Assembly: GCA_002270565.1 (NCBI GenBank)
Contig: NQMI01000084.1
Coordinates: 51,292 to 115,291, forward strand
Direction: 5' to 3'
Origin: Stenocarpella maydis
Lineage: Eukaryota; Ascomycota; Sordariomycetes; Diaporthales; Diaporthaceae
Length of the DNA: 64,000 nucleotides
In this document: piece by piece, positions 20,678 to 33,208 of the stretch
Numbering within the stretch: the first letter of the stretch is position 1
Layout: the number at the start of each line of letters is the position of its first letter
Notes under the pieces: model-generated
Seen by the model: the letters and a program-made list of their open reading frames with translations, nothing else
Told to the model about the DNA's origin: nothing
Database searches by the model: none
Program-made: the position numbers and the translations under genes

Positions 20678-22991
20678 GGCATCGAGGTGGTCGGGACGGA
20701 GGCAAAACCCCACAGCGTCAGGGGGAGGAGCGCTCCGGTGCTACCTGCAAAGCGAAACTCGGGGCATCAAAAGATGGCACAATCTCAGAGGTTCGTCCCG
20801 TGCTGAGAGGCAGCGATCGTCAGTGAAATTCCGAGGGGCACGTGCTGCCGACAGGATATTTTGCCCGGCCGCTGATTCGAAAATCGGCGGGGGAAACGGT
20901 CTTGGTTGCGGCGCTGGATCAAAATTATGCTGGGAGAGGAAATGGGCGGTCTACACCGGGTCAGAGAGAGGCAGGTGAAGGGGGAGGAGGGGACGCGCAC
21001 GACTCAAGTCATGTCGTTGATAGACAAACAAGGTTTTGCTGGGGCAGACGAGGAGGGAAAGGGAGGATGCGACCTCGATCCACGAAGGCAATGGCAACGG
21101 GCGCAAGACAAGATGGTGGAATCAGGCTGGGCGGAAGGCAACAAACTAGCAGCGGCCGCGTGAGGGCAGGACGAAAGGGCGGCGGAGAGAGAGGCAAGGA
21201 GTTATCAGTCCTCGACCATGCGTAGGATTGCCGCATGACGACAGCGAGGTCTCCCTCAGCCGCGGAAGCAGGGAGGTGTCAACGGACAGGGCTAAAACAA
21301 CGAGGGAGGAAACAAACCAGTGACCAGCGAGCAGCCAAGGGCCGGCCCTCTGGGTCATGTCCGTGTGCGTGCTACGTTGGTGATGGCGAAACGCACATCG
21401 CAAGGTGCTCCACGGAGGTCGCCCAAGACATGGCATCCATGCCATGGCAAGTCGCACCAGGACCCCACCTTGATGAATCGATCCCACCTTGCGAATGCAG
21501 TGTCTCTTGTGTGCCCAGTCCCGGCCGGCGGCAGTCCCACCAGGGCTCGAGCCCGGGGCCCAGGACCTGGAACACGAGGAGGAATAAGATGAGGAAAAGG
21601 AAGACAGCGAGGCCTGGTCGCTTGCGCGCTGCGGCCGTTGTGGCTACCGTGCGTGGTATCCGAGCGGCCCTGGACCCGAGGTGCTCGTTCGACGTTTGGC
21701 AGATACACACTGCGGCACCACAAGCAGCGCATACGAGGTCGAGCCGGACCCGACGTCGAAACACCCCTGCATCGTGTTTCAGGGGCAATGCCCGTCGGCG
21801 CCGCATTGGGAGGTGGGCATGACAGGGCGAGCCGTCCAGGCGTGGAAGCGTCATGGAGCCCGGAGGAAGGCTCTCATGTTCCGCCCAAGGGTCCTGCATC
21901 CCATGCCCTCTGATGCACCCAGTGCCGCCCTAGCTTGACGATTGGACGGGGCCATGGTCGCATAGTAATTGCGTCGCTGGTGCCTTCATTCATCAGCGCC
22001 GCTCGGACGGTCCTCCTGTGCCACACCGACGCACGCCTGGCCGGTCGGATCCCTGCAGGCATGACATGGCTGCAGCTTTGCTTCAGGAGCCGTCCCGGCC
22101 ACGAGGTGCTCGCCCCGTACTTGCCTGCAATGAAGCATCAAGAGCCACGCCGTCCGGCCCAGTGGTCGAGAGGCGGAGCCCCGGGCATTCGACCTTCTCC
22201 GGCAATCTTGCCACTCGGATGCTTCGGTGACGGCGTGACGGTCCGATGTAACTGGCAATCGGCGATACCCATACACTAGAGCCGGCCCAGGCTGCTCTGG
22301 GGTGGGCAGGTTGCATCCCGCCTGCCAACCACCAAAATACCCTTGCCCTGCCAGGTGCCCGTTTCGAAAGGCAAGGGGGGTGGCGGCAATGTTTCGTCTT
22401 CTAGTACCAGACGAACGGCGTGTCACAAGCTCACGAACCTCACCACCACACCACAGCTGTCGCCGCCGCCGTCAGCACCCAGCACCAACAGCTCCAATGT
22501 CACCATACAATACGATTGCGCGCCCGCTGCCCATGCCCATGCCCAGCGCAGTGGAACGCAGGGGCTGGTCGCCAACTGTCCCCAGCCCTGCGCGGGCCTC
22601 CTATTCTTTTCCAGTGTGTATATGCTCCTGACCTGGAGCTCTGCAGGGCCATTCCTACGGTGCGCCCCGCCTTACCAAAAGCCTCAGGTCCACAAGTCTC
22701 CAGGTCCTCAGGCCCCCCCATGTGGAGACTCGCGTCCGATTCCAACCCACATGGCCCTCGGATCTGTCCCGCCGACGATCCCCACAGCAGACGCTCTCCT
22801 GCAGAAACAACTCTATCGGGCCGTGACACCAACGCCTGTAGACGATGCTCCACCGTTTTGTTGGTCCCATAAGCCCGTGAAAGCAGTCAGGTTCAAGTTT
22901 CCAAGCCGCCGTGTGTCTCTCAGACGCTTGCGCAGTGCAAAATTGTGAGGGGGTATAGATGACAGAGGAAAAGTCTAACGCAAGACAAACA
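20678..22991. other. 2.3-kb intergenic region
   Basis: It holds the promoter of the 1373-aa gene on its left and the 3' flank of SEN1 on its right. Open frames on both strands overlap each other and have the Cys/Arg/His-rich composition of noncoding GC-rich DNA. No gene is supported. Confidence 0.5.
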
Positions 22992-25900
22992 TCAAGGCCT
23001 CTTCGGCTTTCGCTGAATGAATGGGTCCTTCTTCTTTTTTGGTGGCCGGGGCCCCTGAGATTTCATTCAGCCTGGTACGAACCGCAGTCTGCCATACATG
23101 GTTACTTACCCTTGGCGGTGCGTTCGAAGGTCCCGCCGGCGCCGGCGGCGCCCTCGTTGCCTGCACGGGGTTGGCTGGCGGAGGCGGAGGTCGCGAAGGA
23201 GGCGCAAGACCCAGTACCTCCATGGCCGACGGATCCACAGGTTTCGGCGGCGGCGGCCTAGGCCTTGGCGGTGCTGGCGGTGCTGGCGGTGCTGGCGGTG
23301 CTGCTGCTGCTCTCGGCCCCGTTGGAATCGACCGGTTGTTCGGTGTAGAATGGTTCTGCTTTGGTCAGAGAATTGTGAGTCAGTGTCAAGCAGCTAGTCG
23401 GAGTCATCGCGATCCCAATCATCCTCATCAGAAAAGCCCTGCTGCTGTCCAGCGTCCTCCATGGGCCTCTTGATCGCGTGGGAGAGCAAATCGGTTGAGG
23501 AGGCCTGATTAGAGCGGTTATGATGACCTACTTGTCGCTTGGGTGCTGGAGGCTGGTTTTCACTCCCTTCAAGGGGCCTCTTCTTTGAATCGCCGACCTC
23601 GGGAGGCCCCATCCCCCTCGCCGGTTGCGCAATGTCCTCCCTCTTCGTGTTGAATCCGCCGACGGACTGTGGCGGCGGGACTGGGCTCCAGGATAGCTTC
23701 GCCGACTTGCTCGCCACTGCAGGTGCGTCCCTCATCTCGACGTCGGACTTGATGTGGCCCTCGTATCCATTCTGTGTTCTCGATACCTTCTCGCCTGGCT
23801 TCCTCAGTAGCGCTAGTATATCGCCCCGAGTGTAACAATCTCGTGCCTTGGCATCCTTGATCAACTTGGCCCAGAACTCGCCCTGTACCAGTGCTCTGGA
23901 GTCTCCAAGGATCCAAAGCGACGACTTTGCGCGGGTCAGACCGACGTTCATACGCCTGATATCAGTCATGAAACCGATACCTCCAGTCGGACTAGCTCGG
24001 ACGCAAGAGAAGATGATGATTTCGCACTCACGGCCCTGAAAGGCATCGGTCGTGTTGAATTCGACGTCATCGAAGACGCTCTCCCCAAACCGGTTGGCAA
24101 AACGGTCCTTCAACGCAAACAGCTGAGCCTTATACGGGGTGATGATACCGACTTTACCCTTGAGGTCGCAGTCCGCATACTCGATTTTGAAACGAGAGAA
24201 CAGCTGCATGGCAACCTCGAGTTCATTCGTGTTGACCAGTGATTGGCCCTTGCGGCCGCGCTCCTGGATACCCTCGACATCAAAGAATCGGTAAGGGCCC
24301 AGTAGTTTGCTCTCATGCCACTTCTGGGTGCGGAGGGCGCCCATGTCATTTCCGTCGTAGAGTCGGCCCTCGTAGAATTCAGCACTGGGATACGCACTGA
24401 TCTCCGGGTGCATTCGGTATTGGGTGTCGAGGAGGTGAACATCGTTGGGGTGATTCCTCTGCATGCGTACGAACAAACTCTGATCATATCCAAACCGAGC
24501 TGCGGATTGAGAGAGGACAGTAGGTGGCAATTGCTTCGGATCTCCGACGAGTATGCACTTGGTGCATCCATACTTCAATGGAATAAGGGCGCTCAACTCC
24601 ACACACTGCGCAGCCTCGTCGATGATGACTGTCTCGAACTCAACATTGAGATTCTTGAACATCTCATGACCACTCCCGCTGAGCGTTGCGCACAGCACCT
24701 GTGCCGAATCTAGGATCTGCTGCTGGATCGCTCTGCGCCTGACCTCGCTCTCCCTGACAAACGCAGTACCGATGTCCTTGTCCCGGTCGATTTGGGAACC
24801 AAGCTGGCGTTGTCGGTGCTTTAACACATCGAATTCACGTTCCAGGCTGTTCTGAGCCTGGCTATCACTGCTAGCTCTGGCAGCGTCGAGTTGAGGCCGT
24901 AGATCGTTCAGCCGCTTTTTGATCTCACCAGCCTCCTGGTGCATTTTCTCACGCTCGCTGACACCCGGGCCGTTCTTGTTGAGCTCAGCTTCCATCCTGG
25001 ACTTGACGAGCTCATCGAGCGTCACGTCCTTGACCAGTGTGTTGATCGCATCAGACCTTCCCAGTCGAAGGACACCGATATTGTGGTGGCCGCCATTCAT
25101 GGTCCTTACTCCTTGCTTTAATCGCAAAACCAGCTCGTCAACAGCTGCGTTGCTGGGAGCGCACACCAATAATTTCTTCATAGGCGGAGGCTGGGCCGCC
25201 TGGGTTCCCGGATCGCGCGGCCGACTGACAGGGGCAGAAGCAGCAGACTTGGTGCTAATATGTCCTGTGAGCAATGCACCAACCATGGCGACAATAGTCT
25301 TGGTTTTTCCTGTTCCCGGGGGACCTTGAATCAGAGTGAAACCGTCGTTGTCCTTAGCGTTCATGATCGCTTTGGCCTGGCCACGGTTCAAATAGTAGGT
25401 CGCCATTACTGAATCGATGGCTTCGTCACCATAATTGAGGAGTGGAGAAGGCTTCGCCTCCAGGACTTCATCCAGAAGGTCGTAATACTGCAGGCTTTCC
25501 AATGCGGCATATTCACGCTCGACCGTCGTCATATTGGTGATCTTGACGGCAAAGAACTCTGCCCCAGGCTGCAAAAATGGCATGATCTGATTGCCCCTGG
25601 CGTTGAGGCGGTACGCTACCTCAAGGTTGTCTTTCTTATATGTCGTCTTCCATATTCGAGCCAAACAGTGAGCAGCGGTCTTTTTGTTCAGTGGGTCCTC
25701 TGACTGTGATATTATCACAATGTCCCCCTCATTCAGCCCCAGTTCTTTGTTCTGTGCCTTGGGCATCGAAGTGGTGACCTCCATAAACTTGTCGACGGTC
25801 ATGCGGTTCATGACCTTGATACCAAACGCCTTCGAAGTCGTCTCGTCCTTGGCTGTCACGAAGGAGCGCCATGCTTCGTATCGTAGAAGAGGGAAAAATG

Positions 25901-28900
25901 TCGACTTGTAGTCCTGATGAGTCATGTATGTGTTCGCAACCTCGAGGCACACATCGCCGTTCGGCGGGTCGTTGCCCTCGTGGAAGATGTCCCATTCAAG
26001 AATGGACTGGTGCAACACGTCCATGGGTGGGATAATCCGAGCCCGCAGATCTTTCGCAGTGCGCTTCATCTTTTCCTTCTTCAGCGGGCCCATCTTCTTG
26101 GCTGCCAACTGGAGTGCACGCTGCTTTGCGTCGTGGTCCAGCTTGTTGCCACCTTTGGCGGTAATCAGGGCATCGTCGTCCGATGAATTGTCGTCTTCTT
26201 CCGAGCTGTCAACCATCATGTCGCTCTTTGGCTGAGGGCCATGATCTTTGCCCAGGACCCCTGATAAGCCCCTCAATCCAGAGCCTTCCCCAGGTACCCG
26301 TAGAGCTTTGGCTTCCGCGATGGCAGCAGCCTTTCGCTCGGCCTGCGCGGCCTGTGCCCGCTTTCGGTCCTCTAGGAACTTTGACGAGCTAGCTTTGGTC
26401 GGCTCTGGCCTCAGCAGCTTTTGCTTAGTCTTCTCGCTTGACAACCGCAATTTTTCGAGTTTGATCGAGGCTGGTCTGACGTCTCCTCGACTGGCGGGAA
26501 CAGGAGTGGTACTACCCGATCGAGATAGCGGAGTACTTGTACCGGATTTCGACCAGGCATCGAGACTGCTTTGTTTCTTGGGCCGTTCGGTGACCTGCGA
26601 AATGGTGACAATCTCCTCCTCCTCCCCGATCGCCTTCAGGAGCTCAACTTTCTGTGTTGGGGTCAAGTTGCTGTTGATTGTGAACTTGCCATCTGGCCTC
26701 GCAACACAAGCTTGCCGTATGATGGACGCACTCTGTTTGTCCAGATCGAGCCCGAATTGGGCCAGCCGACTAAGAAGCTTGAGCAGCGTCTGCACGGTCG
26801 TATCTAAGAGGACTATGTCCCGCAGCTTGATCATATTTGTGATACCGTGAGCGTTTAATCGCGGTTGCTCCAAGACTGTCTTCATCTCATCAGCCTCGGG
26901 GCTCTGCGCGCCGAGCGCAGACGCAACAACACCATCTTGGTCGAGAAGTGCCTGAGCGAGTTCCATAGTCCTCCGGCAGAAGGCCTCAAGGATTGCCTTG
27001 TCCATTTGTTCGTTCCAGACTCGGAGTTGAAGGAAAGCATGCTGCATCCCTTCCCACTGTGTTGTCCACCATGACATGACGGCAGTGTACTCGATACCTG
27101 AGAGGGCTCTCGACCTAAGCACCCCAGAAGTATCACAAAGGGCATATACCAGATCCTTGCTGCAAGTCAAGACATGTGGCATCGGCGGGAAAGGTTTCAT
27201 CGAGTCTTTGCCGTATGTGACGCCGCGGACAACGTCAGAGAAGGTCGATAGAAAAGGATGGAAATAGTCGCGAGCCATCGTACCTACTGCCTCCGTTCTG
27301 GTAGCCTCGCTCGTGATTGTCTTGATCAAAGAGATACCAGCCTCGCGGATGGGGTCCTCTGCGTGCACGAGAGACGCAACAATTGCATACATCGCACCAC
27401 TCTGTGGGTCGTTGCAGAGCGCCTCCAGGTCTGCAAGAGCGAAGCCACTGAGACGTTCCATCATGCGACCAACTGCTTCCGCGGTCTGGTCCAGATCCTG
27501 GTTGAATAGTATCTTCTCAGGGTCTTTCATAGTCTCCCTCTTTGGAGGCAGAAGCTTTCCGACGCCGTTGAGCGGGTGCATGGCAGACAACATCGACTTC
27601 GCGATATCGACGGTACCTGGGCGACCGGGCCAGAATATATCGAGAAATCTGTCCCAGAGCTGAGCAGAATGTCTCGGGTTGGTCCTGGGTATCTTGACGT
27701 TCCCGCGCATGAGTGTTATCCACTCGGTACGAGTTGTCTTCGAGTCAAGGACAAGCGATGTTTTGATGACGTCGACGGCCGTTTGTGACAACCCAACATT
27801 GAATCGGTCCTCTGCCCGCAGTTCTGCCGAAGGATTGATGATGCCGGCCGCGTACTTGACGACGAGGTTGATGAGGGAGTTTATGTATATGATGGATGTA
27901 CCCATGCGGATTTGGAAGGCTCCGCCATTGAAGCTGTCGAGCGAGGTCTTCAAGGCGTACATGCCAGCGATTGTTCGAGTCACCTGTGCTTCCCTTGAAG
28001 CATCTAAGTCAGGGCGGGCAGAAAAGAGGTGGTCTGTAAGAGACTGGCACACGTCTGGCAACTCGTGCTGCTGGAGCGACTTAATAATAGTCCGGACCCA
28101 GACGGCAAGAAAGGGGACACGAATGTGCCCGTCGGCAACGAGTCTATCATACTCCAAGGACCGAGATAGCAAGCGCGTGAAGGCTGGGTTCATGAACACG
28201 AACTGGGCGAGCTGTGCCCGTGGAAGGTCTAAAGCGCCCCAGAACGCCTTTGGTGACTTCTCCAGAAGGGCGCCGATGGCCTGCAGGACCTGCAGCAAGA
28301 TCTGGTCCGAATGGCAGAGCTGGAGATGCTGGATGGCAAGCTGATAGACATCTGCGTCCATGCCTCGGAGACAGTGGATCACGATGTCTTCGCTCATGGA
28401 ATTCAAGAGAAGAAGAAAGCCTTCCCAGAATACCCTGACCTTGTTCTGGGTGGCGTGCAAGGTCCCGGTCTCTGGGTCTACAGCACTTACTTCTCGGATA
28501 GCGTTTGTGAGGGATTCACTAACCGCGAAGTCGAACTCCTCCTCAGTCAGACACTCGGGGTTGAGGAGCTCCCAGGCCGACCTAGCAAAGCGGTTGCGAT
28601 ACTGGTCCTCTTCGAAAAGGAAGAAGGCCATGGTCGGAACGACCTGCGACCCCAATTTGAGAGGTTTACGAGTCTGGACGTCCTGGAAGACCTTGTTGAA
28701 ATAACGCTGGCGAGTCTGAGGCTCGCCGACGTATGCCATACAGCATAGGGCCTCGAAGAGGGCCAGGATAGCGGTGTCATCCTGCTGGGCGATCTTGGCC
28801 GAACTCATCGGCCCGTTTGCCTCGAGGATGGCGACAGCCCTCTGGAGCCCTCTATCTATTCGGGTCTTGTCGAACTCGTTCAACTTGTTTTCCATGATGG

Positions 28901-29329
28901 TGGCAACGTCTTCGTCAAAGGAGCTATTGGCCACCGTCAGTGCTTGTGTATGTTGCACATGGCTTCCCGCACTTACCCTTGCAGTTTCTCGAAGAACTTC
29001 TTTCGGTGCATGTGCCAACGCAGCACACAACCATCACATCTTGTCAGGAAAGATTCGGTGCGCTCGACCCACTGCTCTTTCCAGCCGCTGGACTGCTCTT
29101 CTGTGATGCCCAGCAAGAGACTCAGGTCGTAGGTGAGCTCGACGCGGCGTAGGGCCTCCTGCATCCTCTGCTCCTTCTCCTCTGCAGTTACCTCGGAGGG
29201 CTCGCCGCCAAGGTCGTCGTCGTCATCCTGTGCCCTCTTGGGGCAAAGCAGATGCAGTTCCTCGGGGATCTTGATCCACTCCTGGTAGGATTCGGTAACC
29301 CCCTCGTATAGCCTATTGGTATCATCCAT
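22992..29329 (-). CDS. SEN1: SEN1/senataxin-type superfamily 1 RNA/DNA helicase
   Basis: Proposed exons are 28977-29329, 23532-28923, 23110-23355 and 22992-23054, giving about 2017 residues, the normal fungal SEN1 length. The first exon starts MDDTNRLYEGVTESYQEW. An N-terminal helical-repeat region precedes the helicase core with GPPGTGKT (about 1318-1325), DEAAQC, GDPKQLPPTV, TDAFQGREC and VGLTRAK. Sen1 resolves R-loops and terminates noncoding RNA polymerase II transcription. Without splicing, the main frame stops at 23394 with an acidic tail. Splicing GTAGGT (23531) to GCAG (23356), then GTAAGT (23109) to TCAG (23055), instead gives a Pro/Ala tail ending KKKKDPFIQRKPKRP, which looks like the usual Sen1 end. 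The core is certain; the last two exons are less so. Confidence 0.9.
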
Positions 29330-31441
29330 GTTTTGAAGTTGTGGTGGTCATGGCGATCAGGGAGAGGAATTCGGCTGAGGAAGCGGGCTCGAGGTGGTCG
29401 GAGGTGGAGGAGGCAACTGTTTTGGGGGGCTCGAAGCGTGGGTGCTTGGGAAGCGCAGCCAAAGGGGAGAAAGTGCAAGTCTCGGGATAAAGAAGGTCAG
29501 CAAGCAGCAGGACAAGGGCAACTGTCCAAATCAACCCCCTTGGCTGTCGGCACGTTGGCGACGCTCCGTAGTTGAAGAGGGCAGACGCTGGAGGATGTGT
29601 AAAGAAAAAGTTGCGTGTAGGAAGCCAGGCTTGAAGTCCGACTCGGCCACAGATTAGTGTCGAGCACAAAGGGCCGGGGCTAAGTCGCGTACCTCAGCTA
29701 GGAAGGCCGGCTCGCGCGTCACAAGCAGATGGCCAGAAATCCCACCTTCAGATCCCTGCACTCGCGCTCTTGGCTGCCGAGTTTGGCCCCACTTACTCGG
29801 TGGTGGGGGCCTCCCAAGTCAAGTTGCACATGGGGTCTTCAATGTTGATGTACTTGGTATCAGTGGCCAACCCAAGCTCAGGACAGGTTTTGGAGGATCT
29901 TGGTGGCATCCCGGAAGGTACTTAGTACTTACAGGCGCTGGGCAAAGACTGGATTGTCCGCTGCGGAGTACTGTGCCGAAGGCACTAGGTCCAGCGGCCC
30001 ACTAATTGCAACCTCACAAAAAAACCACAGCTGCTCCTGAATTTTCTGCACTGATGTCCTTCCAATCAAGCAGTCGATTAATCCTGCATGCATGAACGAA
30101 TGCCTGATCTGCCACCAAGTTTGCACTTCATGATATTCCTCTAGCTACCATTCTGGTGTTCAGAGAGCCGGACAATCATGAAAGTATTGTAAGTAAGCTA
30201 GCTGTCTGCCAGCCATCCATCCACCCACCCGGAACCCACTGCTCTCTACGTGATGATCAACCTTTTATAATGGACGACTTCCTAGCCAAAATGTGCGGAA
30301 GAACAGGTACCTGTCTGATCGAGATGCCGCTTCTCAACTATTCTCTTGTCATACTTGATGCTGGAACCGCAAGCTAACATTGCTCGCAGGACCAAGAGCT
30401 GAGGTGGATGGTTGTGGCGGCTGGCACACCCCGCTGTACTGTGGCATGGTCAGCCTTGCTCACAGACGACTGACTAGATTACATTGATGATGGCAAATTT
30501 CATACTTAAGCATGTGCTTGGCCAAGTGGCTGGCATGAGAACCATTGTAGTGCACTGGTCTGTCACGGATATAGACGGGGGGGAGCAAACAGAGTTGGGC
30601 TGGTACAGCGTACTGCTGAGCACTCTAGCTCCTTGTGTCTTTTTCACTGTACCTTTCTTTTACACCATCTCTTAGTACTGTCTCTAGGTTACCTGAGTCT
30701 ATACATTAAGCTATTGGGCAAAATAAAATCCACCATTCGGATTCAGGCTCAATAGTAAGTATATGGACAACAAACCCTGTATCAAGATCGACACATATCC
30801 CACTCTCTCATCCCTTCAAGCCCCCACAAGACACATCCTGCATATTCTGCCAGGTCTCTCTTCTCCTCTATCCGCCATTCTCGTAAATTGGAAGGCGGAT
30901 CAGTGGTGTTTGCCAGTGCAAGAGTGGCCCATGCTGCGCTAGCCACTACACGCTGGACGAGGAAGGAGCCCTCCACCACCTCCTTCCCGTCTGTTCTCTT
31001 AGCCATGTTCATGTACATTTTCGACATCTGTGATCAAGGCAAGGCTCTCTTTTTGTTCTTCTTCCTTATTTTGACTCATGCCTTTCTCCTCTTCACAAGC
31101 CGCCCGAGAGAGTGATTGCGTGTGGAGTCTGACGGACCCCCACTGAGCAAACAGTAAGTACACACTACGTCCTTCTATTTCTGAATTCTCGGGGACACTG
31201 CAACTATCACATGCTGTTCCTCGCAGAAGCCTCGAGGTCTTCATCTGATATATCAAGATCCTCTTCCTGTATCCCAAACTGGCATGAGGATCAGATGCCC
31301 ATTAACCTTCCACTTCGTGCTGTTAACTCCATCTCATCAGCATTCTAGACTACCAAGGCGCCACAAAAGTCTTGCGTCTTTGTTTGGGAACCTCGTATTT
31401 CTGACAGGATAGAGCACGCAGATATTGTTCATCTTCGCATC
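29330..31441. other. Divergent promoter region, SEN1 / DNA glycosylase
   Basis: No coding signal is supported in 2.1 kb. The region is less GC-rich than the genes, with short AT-rich patches around 30640-30740. Confidence 0.5.
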
Positions 31442-33208
31442 ATGCCAGCCAAACGAAAGACCAAACGGGGAGCTCACGCCGCCAGGGCATCTCGAGTCCC
31501 CAAGTCTGGAGCATGGACACTGCCTCATGGTCTTGCGCTTCCAATACCTGCCCCCGGCGCCCAGCCAGCTCAGAAGCAGTTGGGTTTGAAGACCACTAAA
31601 TCTGTGGCTGCTCCAGACAAAACTCAGGCCGATAACAACCACGATCCCACTGATGCGACCGAGAAGGATGCCTCCACAGAGGCTGGTGAGCTGCCCGAGG
31701 TCGGCCTGCCAAAGCCGTCCGATACAGATGAAGCCACAATGGGCTACTCGGTGTCCACAAGGGTTTACAATGGCGAGGAGGTGGAGCGCATACGGATGAA
31801 GACATCTGTCAAGAACCGAACGCTATACGAGAAGAAAGTCCTCGTGCCCTACAAGACGAGCCCGTTCCCGAAATTCCAAGGACCATCTGCTGAGGATTGT
31901 GCAAAAGTACACTCTCTCCTCGCCAAGGAGCATGGCCCATGTCCTCAACCTGCAGAAATTCCACCTCCAAGCCTGAAGGTCGCTGGATGTGGACAGGTCA
32001 GGCAGGTCTGCGATGCGCTCCTGCGTACAGTCCTCAGCACAAACACCCAATTTGACAACGCCGACAAGGCGGTCCAGGGTCTCCACCAAGCTATTGGAAC
32101 GGTTACGGAAAATCTGCAACTGGACCCAGAAGAGTACCCGGGACTGAAGGACTGTCTGCATTACAACCGTCTTCGCACTCTTCCCCTCAAGGCAGTGCAG
32201 AAGGCAATCGAGAAAGGCGGCAACCACATAGAAAAGGGTATCAACATCAAGGCAATTGTGGACCTAATCTACAACATCAACGCTGAACGCGCGAGGTCAT
32301 TTCGCGAGGAGACAACAGAGAACCCAGCCACTGTGTTGGCAGCCGATCTGCTCTCTGAGCAACAGAAACAACTGGAAATCTGGATGTTCGATCAAGGCAT
32401 CCTCCACCTCGAGTACCTGCGTGTGCTATCTGAGAAGGACGCCATGAACGAGTTGATGGCGTTCCGGGGTGTAGGCGTCAAGGTGGCTGCTTGCATCCTT
32501 CTCTTTTGCATGCAGAAGCCTGTTTTTGCAATCGATACACACTGCTTCCGCCTTGCGAAGTGGCTTGGTTGGGTCCCTAGAGGGCTGAAGAAGGGCGGTG
32601 AAGATGAGGCATTCGCGCACCTGGACTCTACCGTCCCTGATCACCTCAAATACGACCTACACCAGCAGTTCATCCGACATGGCCAGTTCTGTTTGAGGTG
32701 CAAGACAAACAGCAATGAAGGGTGGGCGGACTGGGACAGCACCATTTGCCCTCTCGAGGGCCTTCTCCAGAGAACTGGCAAGGAGAAACCACTTCCCAAA
32801 GAAAAAGCCAATAAATCGGCAGAGGAAGTAGATGAGGAAGTTGGGGATGACTCGGCGAAGGAGGAAGAGGGCATAGAGCCAGAAACTTCAACCAAGCGAG
32901 GCAGACAGCAGAAATATGAAGACAGCGACTTGAAGGAGCCAAGCAAGCCAGGCGGCAAGAGAAAGCGATTGACCACGGAAGCGAAACCTGCACGGCGCTT
33001 TACTCGATCAACCCGCAACAGCAACAAGACGGTGACTGGGGAGGCGGTTTCCGAGGCACAGGCCGAGGAGGAGACAACACATGGGCTTGCTGAAATCGAC
33101 GTCGTGGAGGCCATGCTGAACCCTGTCATGCAACAGGAGATGGCAAATGATGACTCCTCTGATCTGTCTGAGCACAGCGACAGCGAGTTTGCCGAGTTCA
33201 TCCAGTGA
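31442..33208 (+). CDS. HhH-GPD superfamily DNA glycosylase/AP lyase
   Basis: A single exon encodes 588 residues. A disordered, basic N-terminus (MPAKRKTKRGAHAARASRVP) is followed by the HhH-GPD fold at about 180-430. The hairpin FRGVGVKVAACILL contains the presumed catalytic lysine Lys347, and AIDTHCFR holds Asp365. The Lys-Asp spacing of 18 equals that of endonuclease III, so a bifunctional glycosylase/lyase is predicted for base excision repair. After the fold only CLRC and one later Cys (TICP) are seen, not the C-X6-C-X2-C-X5-C iron-sulphur loop. The last 130 residues are acidic and disordered. This is not the short canonical Nth1; it resembles the longer fungal HhH-GPD proteins. Substrate is unknown. 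Confidence 0.85.
   Translation: MPAKRKTKRGAHAARASRVPKSGAWTLPHGLALPIPAPGAQPAQKQLGLKTTKSVAAPDKTQADNNHDPTDATEKDASTEAGELPEVGLPKPSDTDEATMGYSVSTRVYNGEEVERIRMKTSVKNRTLYEKKVLVPYKTSPFPKFQGPSAEDCAKVHSLLAKEHGPCPQPAEIPPPSLKVAGCGQVRQVCDALLRTVLSTNTQFDNADKAVQGLHQAIGTVTENLQLDPEEYPGLKDCLHYNRLRTLPLKAVQKAIEKGGNHIEKGINIKAIVDLIYNINAERARSFREETTENPATVLAADLLSEQQKQLEIWMFDQGILHLEYLRVLSEKDAMNELMAFRGVGVKVAACILLFCMQKPVFAIDTHCFRLAKWLGWVPRGLKKGGEDEAFAHLDSTVPDHLKYDLHQQFIRHGQFCLRCKTNSNEGWADWDSTICPLEGLLQRTGKEKPLPKEKANKSAEEVDEEVGDDSAKEEEGIEPETSTKRGRQQKYEDSDLKEPSKPGGKRKRLTTEAKPARRFTRSTRNSNKTVTGEAVSEAQAEEETTHGLAEIDVVEAMLNPVMQQEMANDDSSDLSEHSDSEFAEFIQ

Noticed and set aside
22343..22948. 201-residue plus-strand frame between the 1373-aa gene and SEN1
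   Set aside because: It overlaps equally long frames in other phases, with low-complexity and Pro/Ser-rich content and no conserved segment.
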